A stretch of DNA of 17,098 bases from Cochliopodium minus (GCA_024220525.1 JAMYWO010000497.1:4706-21803), one strand, 5' to 3'; positions 1-11,268 are shown, counted from the first letter of the stretch. Numbers and translations are program-made. Notes: generated by a model from the sequence alone, not told the origin.

Positions 1-1187
1 GTGATTATGTTTGTGATGATTGTGATGATCACCATTCAAACCAAGGATGATCTTGAGTTGAAGATCTATCTCGTTCACAAGCTTCTCGTTTTGGATAACG
101 AGAGAAGGAAGAAGTCCATGTCCAAGAGAAATTAATCTGTGTTGGGGAGAAGAAAGAGAAAGGAAAAGGGGATTGAAGTTTTCTTTGTTGAGGAGGATGT
201 GAGAAAACAAAAAGAGAATGAGTTGATATCTATCCCTCAATTTTTTTCCTCTCAAAATCCAAAAAGAAGGTTCTTTGAACTCCAAAGGAGGCAAAACATC
301 TTCATCATCACTTATACTAATCAAATGGCTATAAAAGTAAACAGAGTTGGTCACCATCAGATCATGCATACTTCTTTCCGCTTCTATATGAAGCCCACTT
401 CCTGCATTATGGATGAAAATCCCCAGAAAATCACCCACTATCACTACTCCCTTTTCTTCTTTTATCTTGGTGACCCATCTTTTAAAATTCTCCCAGAATT
501 TTGAATCAAGATTGAAATTGAAGAAAGTCTTGAACCTAGTGATTTGAATAGTATCATCCACTTTCTCATTATAAATCGCCTTGTCATCAAATCTTGGATC
601 TATCAAAATAATCTCCAATTTTGTTTTAATTTCTTCTTTGAGATCCTTTATCCACTGTGGGAATTCTTGATACCAATATTTTTTGGAATGGATAGAGGTA
701 TGTGTGGGTTGTGATCTTCCTATCTCCATTTCTTTATCTTCTTTATCCAATGGGACGCATCCCATGCTTATAAAGTGTATTTTTGTCTCTGTATCAGATA
801 TTTCACATTTCTCATTAAAGAACAACTCCAATCTTTTATATTCTGAAACCAAATTTGTTATTTCAATACACCATGCCAATATATTCTTGTTCTTCCCTTT
901 CCAGAATGAATCAGAAACTTGAAAATATGAATCAATTCCATTTTTTATTTTGGGAAATGATTTTGGATAATCAGCAGGTATTTCTGCATCTAAATTGATG
1001 TATTCATATCTGTTTAGTTTATAAAGATCTATTGTATGCAAAAAAAGATTTTTGACTCTAATTACCCTATTTTTAACGAGATTTTCAATAAATTTTTTCC
1101 CATTCTTGATATTGATAATATTGGTTCATGAAAGATCAATGAGCATATCTTTTGGATCTCCCTTTCTAATTCAGAGTCTTTGTTCAT
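1..1187 (-). CDS. Uncharacterised protein, 3' end beyond left edge, frame break near 5' end
   Basis: A minus-strand frame is open from 1125 down to base 1 (375 codons, no stop), so the C terminus lies outside the window. It has no usable ATG near its start. The only well-placed ATG is at 1187 (A-rich leader, ATGAAC). It opens a different frame of 41 codons that ends at TAA 1064-1062. The peptide of the 5' frame runs smoothly into the long frame if one base is gained or lost near the A/T run at 1070-1074. No GT..AG intron of normal size can join them; the only candidate is 20 nt (1077-1058). The protein is mixed hydrophilic with many Trp, Phe, Lys and Glu, and no signal peptide or membrane segment. 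The last visible part is His/Asn-rich. I do not recognise the family. Codon use matches the neighbours, so the coding call is strong; the 5' structure is not. Confidence 0.75.
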
Positions 1188-1284
1188 TTTTTTTTTTTAA
1201 TATTTTATATATTTTTCTTTTATTGTAAAACAAAAAAAATTGGAGTGAAACTTTGATAACTTTTTAGTGCTATAATTCAATCAA
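1188..1284. promoter_or_regulatory. 97-bp divergent intergenic region, probable shared promoter
   Basis: The starts of the minus-strand gene (ATG at 1187) and of NOSIP (ATG at 1285) face away from each other with only 97 bases between them. The region is nearly all A and T. It holds a T run next to the minus-strand start and, at 1232-1243, an A run followed by TTGG on the plus strand. A similar A-run-TTGG stands before two other genes here. Any promoter for either gene must lie here or in the neighbouring coding region. This is inferred from the layout. Confidence 0.5.
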
Positions 1285-2413
1285 ATGAAACATAGCAAAA
1301 ATTCAACATCAAAGCCTTATTTTACTTCAAGTGAAAAATCAAAGTTAAAATATGGAACAATCAAAGAGAGATTAACTAAAGATGCACTCAAACCATTCGA
1401 TCACTGTTCATTGACATTATCACCACTTGTGGATCCTGTTTGCACGTATTAATATCAAAACAAATCAAACGTTTTTTTAATTAACTAACAAAAATGAATT
1501 ATAGTCCTTTTGGGTAAAAATTAATTATTATTCTCGAAAAAATAACCAATATAATATTCAATCAACAAAATATAGTTATGTGTATAGCAGAGCACCATTG
1601 CTCGAAAATTTCCTCCAACAAAAAAAAGAAATCAAAAAACAACTCAAACAATTCGAAAAACAAGAATATGAAAAAGAGAAGAAAGAATATATGGATAAGG
1701 AGAGGGAAAAAGAAAAGAAGATACAAGAATTCAAAGATACATCAAATTCAATCAAAATCACACCTAAATCTGATGAAAAAGAAGATAAAAACAAAATTAA
1801 AATAGATTCAACACCAAAACCTACATCATCTTCATCTTCAACAAAGAGTTTGGCAATTTACAATCAAAATGAGAATAATTATGAAAGACCTGATCCCAAT
1901 AATTTTGTATCAAACTATTGGCTTCCATCCGAAGCACCCAAGAACATTGAAAAGAAGGTCAAAAAGCCAGAATCCAAATTGATATGCCCTGCAAGTGGGA
2001 TGCCCATCAAATTGAAGGATTTGATCACAATGAACTTTGATGTCATTCCTATCGATGATAGGAAACCGAGTGGTGATTCAAGCTGTGCTATGTATAAATG
2101 TCCTTTGTGTTACGATATCTTCAATAATTCTACTCAATGCATTTTGTTGCGCTTAACAGGTCGCGTCATTTGCAAGGTTTGTTATGTCAAATTTGTACAA
2201 AAAGAAATGAAAGAACCTTTCACTGGTCAACGTTTGAAAAAAAAAGATATCATCATGATTGAAAAGGGAGGAACAGGGTAAAAAAAAAAAATTTTATTCC
2301 ATTTCGAAATTCTCATCACAAATTTTTTTTTATTTACTATCTTTAGCTTTGTTGGAAATGATAAACAAAAAGCACAATCTAAGAAAGTGACTCCTGCATT
2401 CTTGAGCCATTGA
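1285..2413 (+). CDS. NOSIP: NOSIP-type U-box protein (nitric oxide synthase-interacting protein homologue)
   Basis: Four exons: 1285-1445, 1505-1513, 1576-2277, 2347-2413, giving 312 aa. The N terminus begins MKHSKNSTSKPYFTSSEK, as NOSIP proteins do, then a split U-box half (FDHCSLTLSPLVDPVCTPFGYVYSR, residues about 39-62). A charged Lys/Glu-rich helical linker starts LQQKKEIKKQLKQFEKQ. The C-terminal half has CPASGMPIKLKDL, CPLCYDIF, VICKVCYVKF and PFTGQRLKKKDII, ending with the family signature EKGGTGFVGND. Overall order and length match animal NOSIP (about 300 aa). NOSIP proteins are U-box E3 ubiquitin ligases, nuclear and cytosolic, and many are spliceosome-associated; this one has no canonical zinc-binding RING, as expected for a split U-box. 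The 9-nt exon restores the Pro-x-Gly-Tyr core of the U-box. It is transcribed divergently from the left-hand gene. Family assignment is very secure. Confidence 0.95.
1505..1513 (+). other. NOSIP: 9-nt micro-exon of NOSIP
   Basis: TCCTTTTGG is flanked by AG (1503-1504) and GT (1514-1515). It separates introns 1446-1504 (59 nt) and 1514-1575 (62 nt). Spliced in, it completes the Thr codon from AC|T, adds Pro and Phe, and gives GG|T for Gly, so the protein reads VCTPFGYVYSR. This matches the PDGYLYER-type core of NOSIP U-boxes. Skipping it also keeps the frame (9 nt) but deletes those residues from the U-box core. Confidence 0.85.
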
Positions 2414-2515
2414 TATTTTAAAATTAAAAATTTTATCTTGAATTGAAGATCTTTTGAATTTTTGAATATTTTTATTTAAATTTCAATCAATTGATTCAAA
2501 AAAAAAAATTGGAAA

Positions 2516-5500
2516 ATGAACAACACCAAGGACAACAAAATCATTATAAAGATTCATTTTCCCATTCATTATCCATTGTGTCAGAAATTATTTAATTTCT
2601 CACATGATCTCACTTTCTCAGAAGCGATAGAAATGATGAGAAAACAATTTTTGAAACAATCATTCTTTGAAATACCAAAGAATGTGGGAATGAGAGTTCA
2701 TCCACTTCCAAAATCCAGTGGACTGAAAAAACAATTGAAGGAATTTCCATTTTTCAACCAGAATGATAGATTGGGTCCCTTCATTAACTATCTCACAAAA
2801 AGGGAGATCCATATTAATGAAATTGGTGGGATGATCTCACTCAAAATCATTGTGGCTTTACCTTTTATCAAATTTGAAACAAAATTGGATGTGAAAATAA
2901 ATACAAGCATGGAGGAATTGGAGGAGATAGTTGAAAAGAAAATCAAACTGGAGCAAATATCATCCAAATTAAAAAAGGGGATAACAAGGATATTTTATAT
3001 CCCCAAAGATGCCTTAGTTGATCCAAAATCCAAGATAATAAACTATCTCTTTGACAATAATAGCTTTCCCATACTCAATAAAAATGTCATTATTGATAGT
3101 CTACTCCTATCAAAAATAAAATATATACAATACACAACAAGCGAGAATGCTGAAAAATACAATTTCAACATCCCCAAAGAACATAGCTTTATAAAATCAC
3201 AGCCCATCAATATGGAAACAACTGAAGAGAAAAAGAGACATATCACCTGCACAAAATATACACTCACTTCTTTTGATACCAGCAATCAAAAAGAGGCAAT
3301 AAAACCTCTATCAAGGAATTCTTACCAGGGTGAAATTTCTTTAAAAATCAGAAATATCAGAAAAAAAAAATATTATAATTATAATAATTATTAATTATAC
3401 AAATTTATTTATATTAATCCAAAAAAAAAAAATCAAGATCTTCCAAAAATATATGACAACTCTTTTTTGACATCGAGCGTATCATCAATAAGCTTGTTGA
3501 GAAACAGCTATGGGGAAAAGGACTACTTCAACATGCAAAAGACATCCTCTTCCATGAGCATGAGCATGAGCATAAGCAACATCAATATACTCTCCATAGA
3601 AAACAACAGTGTGAATGATAGAGGGACAAGTAATCACTTTGGTTCTTTTGGTGACAGTGATAGTGACAGTGAAAGTAACAATAATGAAAATAATGGCAGT
3701 CTTTATAATCCTGAGCGTGTCAGCAAGATTCGCGAGAGGGTTTTGGAGAGAGTAATTCTTGGAAAAAGTGATTATTTTGTCATTGACTATAAGTCTTTAT
3801 CTTTATCAACTCTTTCTAGTTTTGTAATTTTTTAAACTTTTTTTTTATCTTAAATTTTTATTTCATTTTTAATTTGTTTATTTTTTCACACTAAATAAAA
3901 TTTGATTTTTTTTTTTAAAAGCAAATTCTTGAGTTGTTGAAAAAAAATCTTAATTTCAAAAAACTATTTGTGAGCTACAAAAAACGATTGACTACTGATG
4001 TTTCTTCCATTGATAATTATTTCAAATTGAATTTTTCGGATTATTCCAAAACTTTATCAATAGAAATCATCAAAAAATTACACAAAGAAGAGTTAATAGA
4101 ACCTGTTGAATCTTTCAAGTTAGCTGGTAAAAATTTTTAATTTTAAAATATTAAATTAAATTATGTTAAATTAAATCATTATTTGTTGGATTTGTTTTTT
4201 CAAAAAATATTTTCAAATTAAAAATTATGTTTCATAATTAAAAAATATTCCTTATTATTTTCGTTTGGTTAGGATCTTTTCTTACGGGCACATCCCGCTA
4301 TCTTCCAGACAGCAATTTTTATATTAGAGTAAAAATTTTTATTTTTTATTTTTTATTTTTTTAAATTTTTTTTTTTTATAATCTTAAATTTTTAATAAGG
4401 ACGAAATACCAATCACAGAGTTGGTAAAAAAAAGTCCTAGGGAAACTTTTCTCATGAAAAATTTGTTATTGGAAAAAAGTTATATCGTTTTGAGATCTCT
4501 CATCGCCTGCTGCAAAAAAAACAACAACACTTCCTTTGCCAACGAACTCATCGAGTTTATTCACTTTCATGAAATTCTTGGCCCTTTAACTGAGAAATTT
4601 GTTGACGTTCGTTATTTAAAAGAAAATGAATGTAAAAAAAAAAGAATACTAAATTCTTTCAAAAAAAAAAAATGAAAATAAAAATAAAAATAAACAATAA
4701 AAATATAAAAAATAAAAAATGAAAAATAAAAATATAAAAATAAGAAATTTTTTAAATCTTCTAAAACATGAAAGGTACACTCTTAAGAGAATCAAAGCCA
4801 GACACATGGTAAATCATAATTTTTTTTCAAATTTTTTTTGTGTTTATTATTTTTTTTTTGGCAAATTATTTAAAGAAATTTTTTAATTTTTTTTTTGTTA
4901 GGTTTTGGTCTTTAATTTTCAAAAAAGAGGGATCGCTTTGGATACACAAACTTTTGTTCCCCCTCATCATATTGTTGGACAAAGACACCAACACTGAAAA
5001 CTTTTCCGAAATTGATTTTGTTTGTAAGTTTATTCGTGATTTCGTCTCTCAGTTGGAAAAAATTTTGATGGAAATTGACTTGTAAATTATTTTTTATTTT
5101 TTTTTTTTTTTAATTTTTTTGTTCATAAAATTACTTTCATCCTTTTTTTTAGTGTAATTGTAAAGGTAGTACAATCAGTGGCGAATATTACAAAACAAAA
5201 ATTCCCAAACTGCACAAGGATATCTGTTGGAAGCATATTTATTTTAAGATATATATGGTATTTTTTTTCTTTTATTTTTTTTTTCTTTTATTTTTTTTTT
5301 GTAGTCCAGCTGTTTTGAGTCCCGAAAAATTTGGCTTGTTGGAAATAGGAAAAGAGGGAAAGAATATTTTGAAAATAATTTCGAGAGTTTTGCAGCTGAT
5401 AGCCAACGAAAAAGAGTTTTCTTCCACTTCAAAAGAAATTCATTACAATCCCTTTATTCAAGAGATTACTCCCAAATTTTTTAACATTTTTGACATTTTA

Positions 5501-5800
5501 ATTGATCCTCAAACCAAATTTAATAATATGTTTGAAAAGGTAGAATTTTTATTTTTTACTTTTTCTTTTTGTTTTTTATTTTTTTTATTTTAGTCAATAC
5601 ATGTCCCCACTACTGAGCAATATCAAAAACAAACTTTTCCCAGCATTTTAAGTTTTATACATGACAATCTCGAGGATTTTCAATCCAATTGTTCCAAATC
5701 AGTTGAAGATGGGGAAGATGATACTTTAATTTCTCATTTCCTCAAAAGTTTTTTTCAAAACAACATGCCACAGGAACAACAAAATGAAAATAAATTTTAA
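2516..5800 (+). CDS. RasGAP-domain protein
   Basis: Ten exons: 2516-3329, 3438-3823, 3922-4126, 4273-4328, 4400-4631, 4775-4808, 4902-5081, 5153-5257, 5305-5539, 5594-5800; 817 aa. Residues about 400-750 form a Ras GTPase-activating domain, which speeds GTP hydrolysis by Ras-type G proteins. Its Arg-finger block is CTLLRES (Arg569), followed by WIHKLLFPLI. A helix VVQSVANITKQKFP leads to FILRYICPAVLSPEKFGLL (Arg668, stabilising Arg and Pro-Ala block) and then ILKIISRVLQLIANEKEF. This order is closest to p120-type GAPs. Residues 1-270 hold two stretches of alternating strands that could be ubiquitin-like (RA/FERM-type) folds, but I cannot name them. Residues about 271-370 are Ser/Asn/Asp-rich and probably disordered, with SM/SI repeats and a DSDSDSES tract. 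No C2 or PH domain is recognised. The start is ATG in an A-rich context 102 bases after NOSIP. Confidence 0.9.
4775..4808 (+). other. 34-nt exon carrying the RasGAP arginine finger
   Basis: This short exon, between introns 4632-4774 and 4809-4901, encodes TLLRESKPDT with split codons at both ends (T|GT gives Cys, TG|G gives Trp). It holds the catalytic Arg of the GAP domain. Skipping it removes the finger and shifts the frame (34 is not a multiple of three). The junctions give continuous RasGAP homology on both sides, which supports the exon. Confidence 0.85.
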
Positions 5801-5889
5801 TCAAAAAAAAAAGTTTTCAAAAGAAAAGTAAATTTCTTTCAGTGAATAGAAATTTCCAAATCATTTTGAGTGTTTCAAAAAAAAAAAAA

Positions 5890-8800
5890 ATGAATTTTAG
5901 AATTATCTTTTGTTTTTTAATAATCTTATCACTTTATAGAGCACAAGATGATCCCAATCAAAAAGATGCTCTTCTAAATATTTATCAAAATATGAATGGT
6001 TTATTTTGGATTGAAAAGACTAATTGGAATTCAAACCTATCATATTGCCAATGGTATGGAGTGTTTTGTATGGAAAATTCTACAAATGTAAATAGACTAT
6101 GGTTGGATAACAATAATCTAACGGGAAGTTTTCCTGAAAATATATCAAATTTGAAATTTTTAGTGAATGTATCCTTTTCGGGAAATCAAATAAGGTAATA
6201 ATAAAAACCATATCAGTTTTATTTGTTAACATTGGACTAAAATTTAAATTATTATCTTCCTCTAAACGTATAAATCTTTCAAATGTTTAAGGAATTAAAA
6301 TGACCAAAAATATTATCAAAATATCAAGATTAATATTTTGGAAGTTTAATATTGGAGTATTCAAATGATTTGGTTAATTATCTTTAATTTATTTTTTTTG
6401 AATAGCAATTTGACAGAAGGAATATGCTCATTGAATATGACATACATAGACTTATCATTAAACAAACTAAACAACATAGAAGATTGTATAAAGACAATGC
6501 TTTACCTCCAATATTTGAATATAGCTTTTAACACCATTTCTTCTCTACCCAATGTGACTGATCTCCAACTCCTTTCTTTTCTCATCGCTTCTAACAACAA
6601 AATAAACAACATCTCTTTCATTCTATTTAATAATATGCTTTCTCTCACTGATTTGTATCTCGATTACAATGATCTGGGTAAAAGCAGTTTTTGATATAAT
6701 TTAATTTTTAATTTATTTTAAATTTTAAATTTTAATTATTTTTTGTTTTTTGTTTTATTTTTATTTTTACATTTAATTACATTTTTTAATTTTTATTTTA
6801 TCAAAGAAATATTGCCAACATCACTACAAGGAAGTAACATAGTGACACTTCAGGTGAGCAAAAACAAAATAGGGAACATATCGAACATAGATTGGAGTGA
6901 ATTGAAAAAAGTGCAATACCTCTTCTTTGGTGAAAACCCCTATCCCTTTTTACCTGTTTCCATATTCCTCATGCCATCTTTGAACCTCCTCAATTTCACA
7001 GAAACTGGTAAAAACAAAAAAAAAAATAAAAAAATAAAAATTAAAATAAAAATCATAAAAAGAATAAAAATTAAAACAATTCTTAAAATAATGTAAAAAT
7101 TAAAACAATTTTTAAATATCAATTTATCTATTTTAAATTTTTTTTTTTTGGGTAAATAGGGGTCACGCAATTCCCGGTTGTGGATGCATCGATGAATGTT
7201 TCTTCTTCGATTGTTTCGATTGTTGCCACTAAAAACTTTATAAAAGAGACTCCCAACAATCTTTGTGATTTTTTGCCCTTGGTAAAAAAACTTTTTCTGA
7301 AAAAAATTCTGTCTTTCTTAATTTTATTTTATTTTTTGTTAGTTGGAAGTTTTTTTCTTGGCGAGATGTAATTTGACAGATTTTCCCATTCAACTCGTCA
7401 ACTGTACTTATCTCAAACTTATAAATGTAGCCTACAACAATATAAACAGTATTCCTGATGAAGGTTGCTCTTTAATTTTTACAATTTTTTTAAAAAAACT
7501 TTTTTGTTTTAATAATAATCAATTTTTTATTTCTTTTAAAAATACCTTTAATATTTTTTTTCTCATTAATTTTTTTTTCTAAAAGCCAAATTTTTGCCAT
7601 CAACATTTCTTTCATTGAACATAAAGAACAATTCTTTGACAAGTTTGCCCAAATTGACCCTTTCAGATGGAGGAAAAAGAACCCTCAATGTTTTGGATGT
7701 CAGTTACAATTTCATAGAAACCATTTCAAACGGCACTTTCGATAATGTCTCCGTTTTCAAGTTTGCTGTTGAAGGAAATATGTTGAAAGGTAAAAAAAAA
7801 TATTAAAGGAGTTTTACTTTTTTTTTTTAAAAAAAATTTAAATTTTTTGGTTTTATTTTATTTTATTTTTTTGGTTTTATTTTTTGTTTTATTCTTCTTC
7901 TTATTTTTTTTTTTTTCAAAATAATTAAGGATGGGTCTCATTTCCTGATTCAATGACAACTGTGCTTGCAGCTCACAATTACCTTAATGACACATGTAAT
8001 CTTCAATCTGTTATAAACAGTACTGGTTATGCAGATTTCTCCAATAACTCTTTTTCTGGAAAAATTGATGCTTCACAACAACTTGGTTACCTCAACATTG
8101 TGGGAAACACTAAATTGAATCTAACTGGTACATATTATATTTTTTTTAAATTTAATTTATTTTTATTTTTATTTTATTTTTATTTTTATTTTATTTTGTT
8201 TTTAATTTTTATTTATTATTTCATTTTTTTTATTAAAATTATTTCTTCTTAGGGATTGTTTTTGGATATCCAGAAACATTGTTCAAATCACCAAGCACAA
8301 GAGGACTTTTCAAATGTTTGTCACCTTATTCCAAAATCCCTTTTTTGTTTGGAAACAATCCCAATTCTCAATCACTCATTTCTTCTTACAAAATCGATGC
8401 AGATCCTCAAAACTTCAACTACTCTAATTGCCAATGTCTCAAAAATTACATGGTAAATAAAATAAAAAAAAAATCATTAATTAAATTTTTAATGTTAAAT
8501 AATTTTAAATTAATCAAATTAAAATAATCTAATTAAAATAATCGAATTAAATTTACAATTTTATTTTTTCTTAAAAGGGAATACCTCCTAACTGCTCAGT
8601 TTGTTTATCACCAAGCGTTTTTTGTGATGGAAAAGTTTTGAATTATTCTGCGGGATATTACCCAGTTCCTACGGTCAACAAGAATGAAAACAACATGGTC
8701 ACCGTACAATTTCAAAGGTGTAATTATGTGAACATTTATGGTGAAACTTCTTGTTGCAAACAAACAGACAAATTTCTCAATGAGGCAAACTGTACTTTTC

Positions 8801-11268
8801 TTTACCAGAATCTTACTACTGTTGGTGGCGAATGTGTTCCTGGTTATAAAGGTGACATTATTAGAGATTAATTTAAATTTTTATAATTATTTTATAATCA
8901 ATTATTTCTTCAATGAAAATTAATCACAATTTTAATCATATTAATATTGATATTCATCAATTCCTTTTTGCTTTCATTTGATCATATAAATTAATAATCA
9001 AATTTTATAATTCATTCAAAACTTTTACTTTTCTTTAAAGGGTATATGTGCTCACAATGTGAATGCAACAAAAATGAATGTTACTTTAACGGACTGTTTA
9101 GTAACTACTGTTCTAAATGTGGTAAATGGGTTCTGTACTTTGTATTAATCACATTAATACCTTTGGCTCTCGTCATCCTCTCTTACCTTTTTTTGGGTTA
9201 CAAAATATCCCCTCTTGCCACCTTGATCATCATTCTTCTCTACTGCTTGTTTTATATGATTGGTTCTCTTGTTGATTGGGTTCAAATCCTTCTAATTTCT
9301 GGTATCATTTTTTGTACACTTTTAAAATTATCAATGTTAATTTTATTATTCAATTTTTAATTTTTTAAAAATAAATATTTTGTATTAATTATTTTATTTT
9401 ATTTGATGTTAATTTATTTTTATTTTATTTATTTCATTTTATTTTTCGTTCGTAGTGATGATTCCATTCGTATTAAGTTTCATTCAAAATGTGATGAACA
9501 GCGAAAATAATGTGATAACAATCGGAGGGATAGTGAAAATAGCGTTGTGGTTTATTCAAGCCAACTTTTTGTTTTTCCAAAGTGAACAAAAGTCTTTTGT
9601 TATAGTCAACTCTTTCGCTTTAGATGGTCTTCGTTGTTTTGGTTCTTTGAGAGACATGGATGATGGCCACTTTTGGGTAAAAAAACATGACTTTTAAATA
9701 AAAATATAACTTAATTCTTCAATTAATATTTATTTTAAATTTTATTTACATTTAAATTAATTTACATTTAATAGATATTCAGTAATTTCTTCATCCTGGT
9801 CTCAATTTTTTTGGCAATGACATTTGTGGTATTGAACCATTTCTTGTCCGGTCTCTTCTCCAACAAAGACTCGAAAGTTAACGAAACAGCTGAAAGAGAA
9901 TACATCGAATCTCTTTCCCAAAAGCAACCTCTCTTGTCCGCTGAAAAGGACACCAAAAACAATAATAAATTGGGTTATTTTTTCTTTCAATTTTTTATTT
10001 TTTGGCAAATAATAATTTATTTTTTTAAATTTTATTCAAAAGAAAAAAAGATCAAAAAGAAAAGAATTGATGACAGTGATTTTGAAGAGGGAAATTATGG
10101 AACCAACTTTGGAGGTGATAATCGCAGCAATAGTGATGAAGAAAATGATCTTTATGATGATGATGAAAATGAAATCGAGGAAGATGAAAAAGGTAAAACA
10201 AACTAAAAAATTGGATATTTATTTTTTTTCATTTTTCTGAGAAAAAGTCAACCATGACATTGCAAAAAAAATCGATTTGTATGCAACACCTAACATATTT
10301 TCTATGACTGACAAAGCAATACCCCTTTCCCAAAAATTAACTTCTGTTCTTCTCTTTTCTTTGTATTGCTTTCATTTCTTTTTTGTTTCTTCTCTTTCTG
10401 TGGCGTGGTCTTATCAAAAACTCCCTGATCAAAAATACCTTTCCTTTTTCAACTTTGTCTTAGTTGATTTTAAAGACCCTAATTATTTCCCCATTTTCGT
10501 TTCTTCTTTCTTCTTTTTGTTTTTATTCGTATTTGGTATCCCGATTATTTTAGGTAAAACTTTTTTATTTATTTATTAATTTTTTTTTTTTCATTTTTTA
10601 TTTTTGAAGGGGTTGTACTTTATAGAAACAGAAAAACATTGAGTTCTTCTTATTCTTCTAATACCATTGGTTTCCTCTACGAAAATTATTACGAAAAATA
10701 CTATTGGTTTGAGTTTGTTTGGTAATGTTCCCACTTTAATTTAAAATATATTCTAAAATAAAAAATTTTAATTAAAAGGATTTTTAGAAGAACTCTGGTT
10801 GGAATTTTGTGGGCTGTAGTTCCTGACGATGGGATCAGATTTCCACTTATCTTGTTGGTTTTGATGGCTTTTTTGTTTTTCGAATTCAAATTTGAACCTT
10901 TTATTTACAAACAAGAAGAGTATCTTGAATTTCTCATTTCTCTTGCTTTGATGGTAATTTTTCTCAGAACTTTTTTTGATTTAAAAATTATCTTTTTGAT
11001 TTAATAAAATTTTTTTTAGGTCCAACTTACTATACACGAGTTTATTTTTACAAACTCTACTCTTCAGTCATTCACTTCCACACCAACTCAAAACACAAAA
11101 CTTTCAATCCCTATTTCTCTTATTTTACCTTTCCTTATTTTCATTGTTTTTATTTCTATCATTGTTTACTCTCTTTTTATTCGACAAAGACTCCAAAAAA
11201 ATCATAATCTCAGAGAGTTGGACAATCAATACCCTGTTGGAGATTCTGATGATGATTTAATCAATTAA
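5890..11268 (+). CDS. LRR surface protein with Cys-rich stalk and polytopic membrane domain
   Basis: Seventeen exons: 5890-6194, 6406-6677, 6807-7007, 7160-7281, 7343-7463, 7586-7789, 7930-8127, 8253-8452, 8578-8851, 9041-9301, 9456-9676, 9775-9973, 10043-10192, 10248-10553, 10610-10721, 10779-10953, 11020-11268; 1189 aa. Signal peptide about residues 1-18. A plant-style LRR cap follows (WN..YCQWYGVFC), then LRRs such as LWLDNNNLTGSFP and YIDLSLNKLNN to about residue 500. A Cys-rich part (residues about 540-660) includes CVPGYKGYMCSQCEC, EGF-like. About ten hydrophobic segments follow from residue 662 to about 1160. An acidic Lys/Asp/Glu loop sits at about 820-920. The sequence YYEKYYWFEFVWIFRR matches the Y-x-W-x-E...RR signature common before late helices in protist EGF/LRR membrane proteins. 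The tail is short and acidic (DSDDDLIN). Likely a plasma-membrane receptor or channel-like protein; the ligand is unknown. The ATG at 5890 is chosen because the signal peptide begins there. Many potential N-glycosylation sites lie in the LRR part. Confidence 0.88.
9974..10042 (+). other. Stop-free 69-nt intron inside the LRR protein gene
   Basis: GT at 9974 and AG at 10041-10042 bound a T-rich stretch that is a multiple of three with no stop codon. Retention would insert 23 mostly aromatic residues (about YFFFQFFIFW...) into the charged cytosolic loop between KNNNKL and EKKIKKK. Base composition and splice signals match the other introns, so removal is the preferred model, but either product is readable. 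Confidence 0.65.

Noticed and set aside
139-922. Plus-strand open frames at 139-504 and 683-922
   Set aside because: They lie opposite the long continuous minus-strand coding frame (1125-1), which has the codon use of the other genes. The plus-strand products have no domain and look like antisense shadows.
1058-1077. A 20-nt intron joining the two frames of the left-edge gene
   Set aside because: It has GT and AG ends and correct phases, but the shortest well-supported intron in the window is 47 nt. A frame error is simpler. Kept as a remote option in the findings.
1062-1187. TGA read as tryptophan in the upstream part of the left-edge gene
   Set aside because: Continuing the long frame upstream would need two TGA read-throughs and still lacks a nearby ATG. 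NOSIP and COPB2 end at TGA exactly where their families end, so TGA is a normal stop here.
9974-10042. Extra membrane helix in the LRR protein
   Set aside because: The aromatic stretch comes from translating a T-rich intron with normal GT/AG ends; it would sit in the middle of a highly charged loop.
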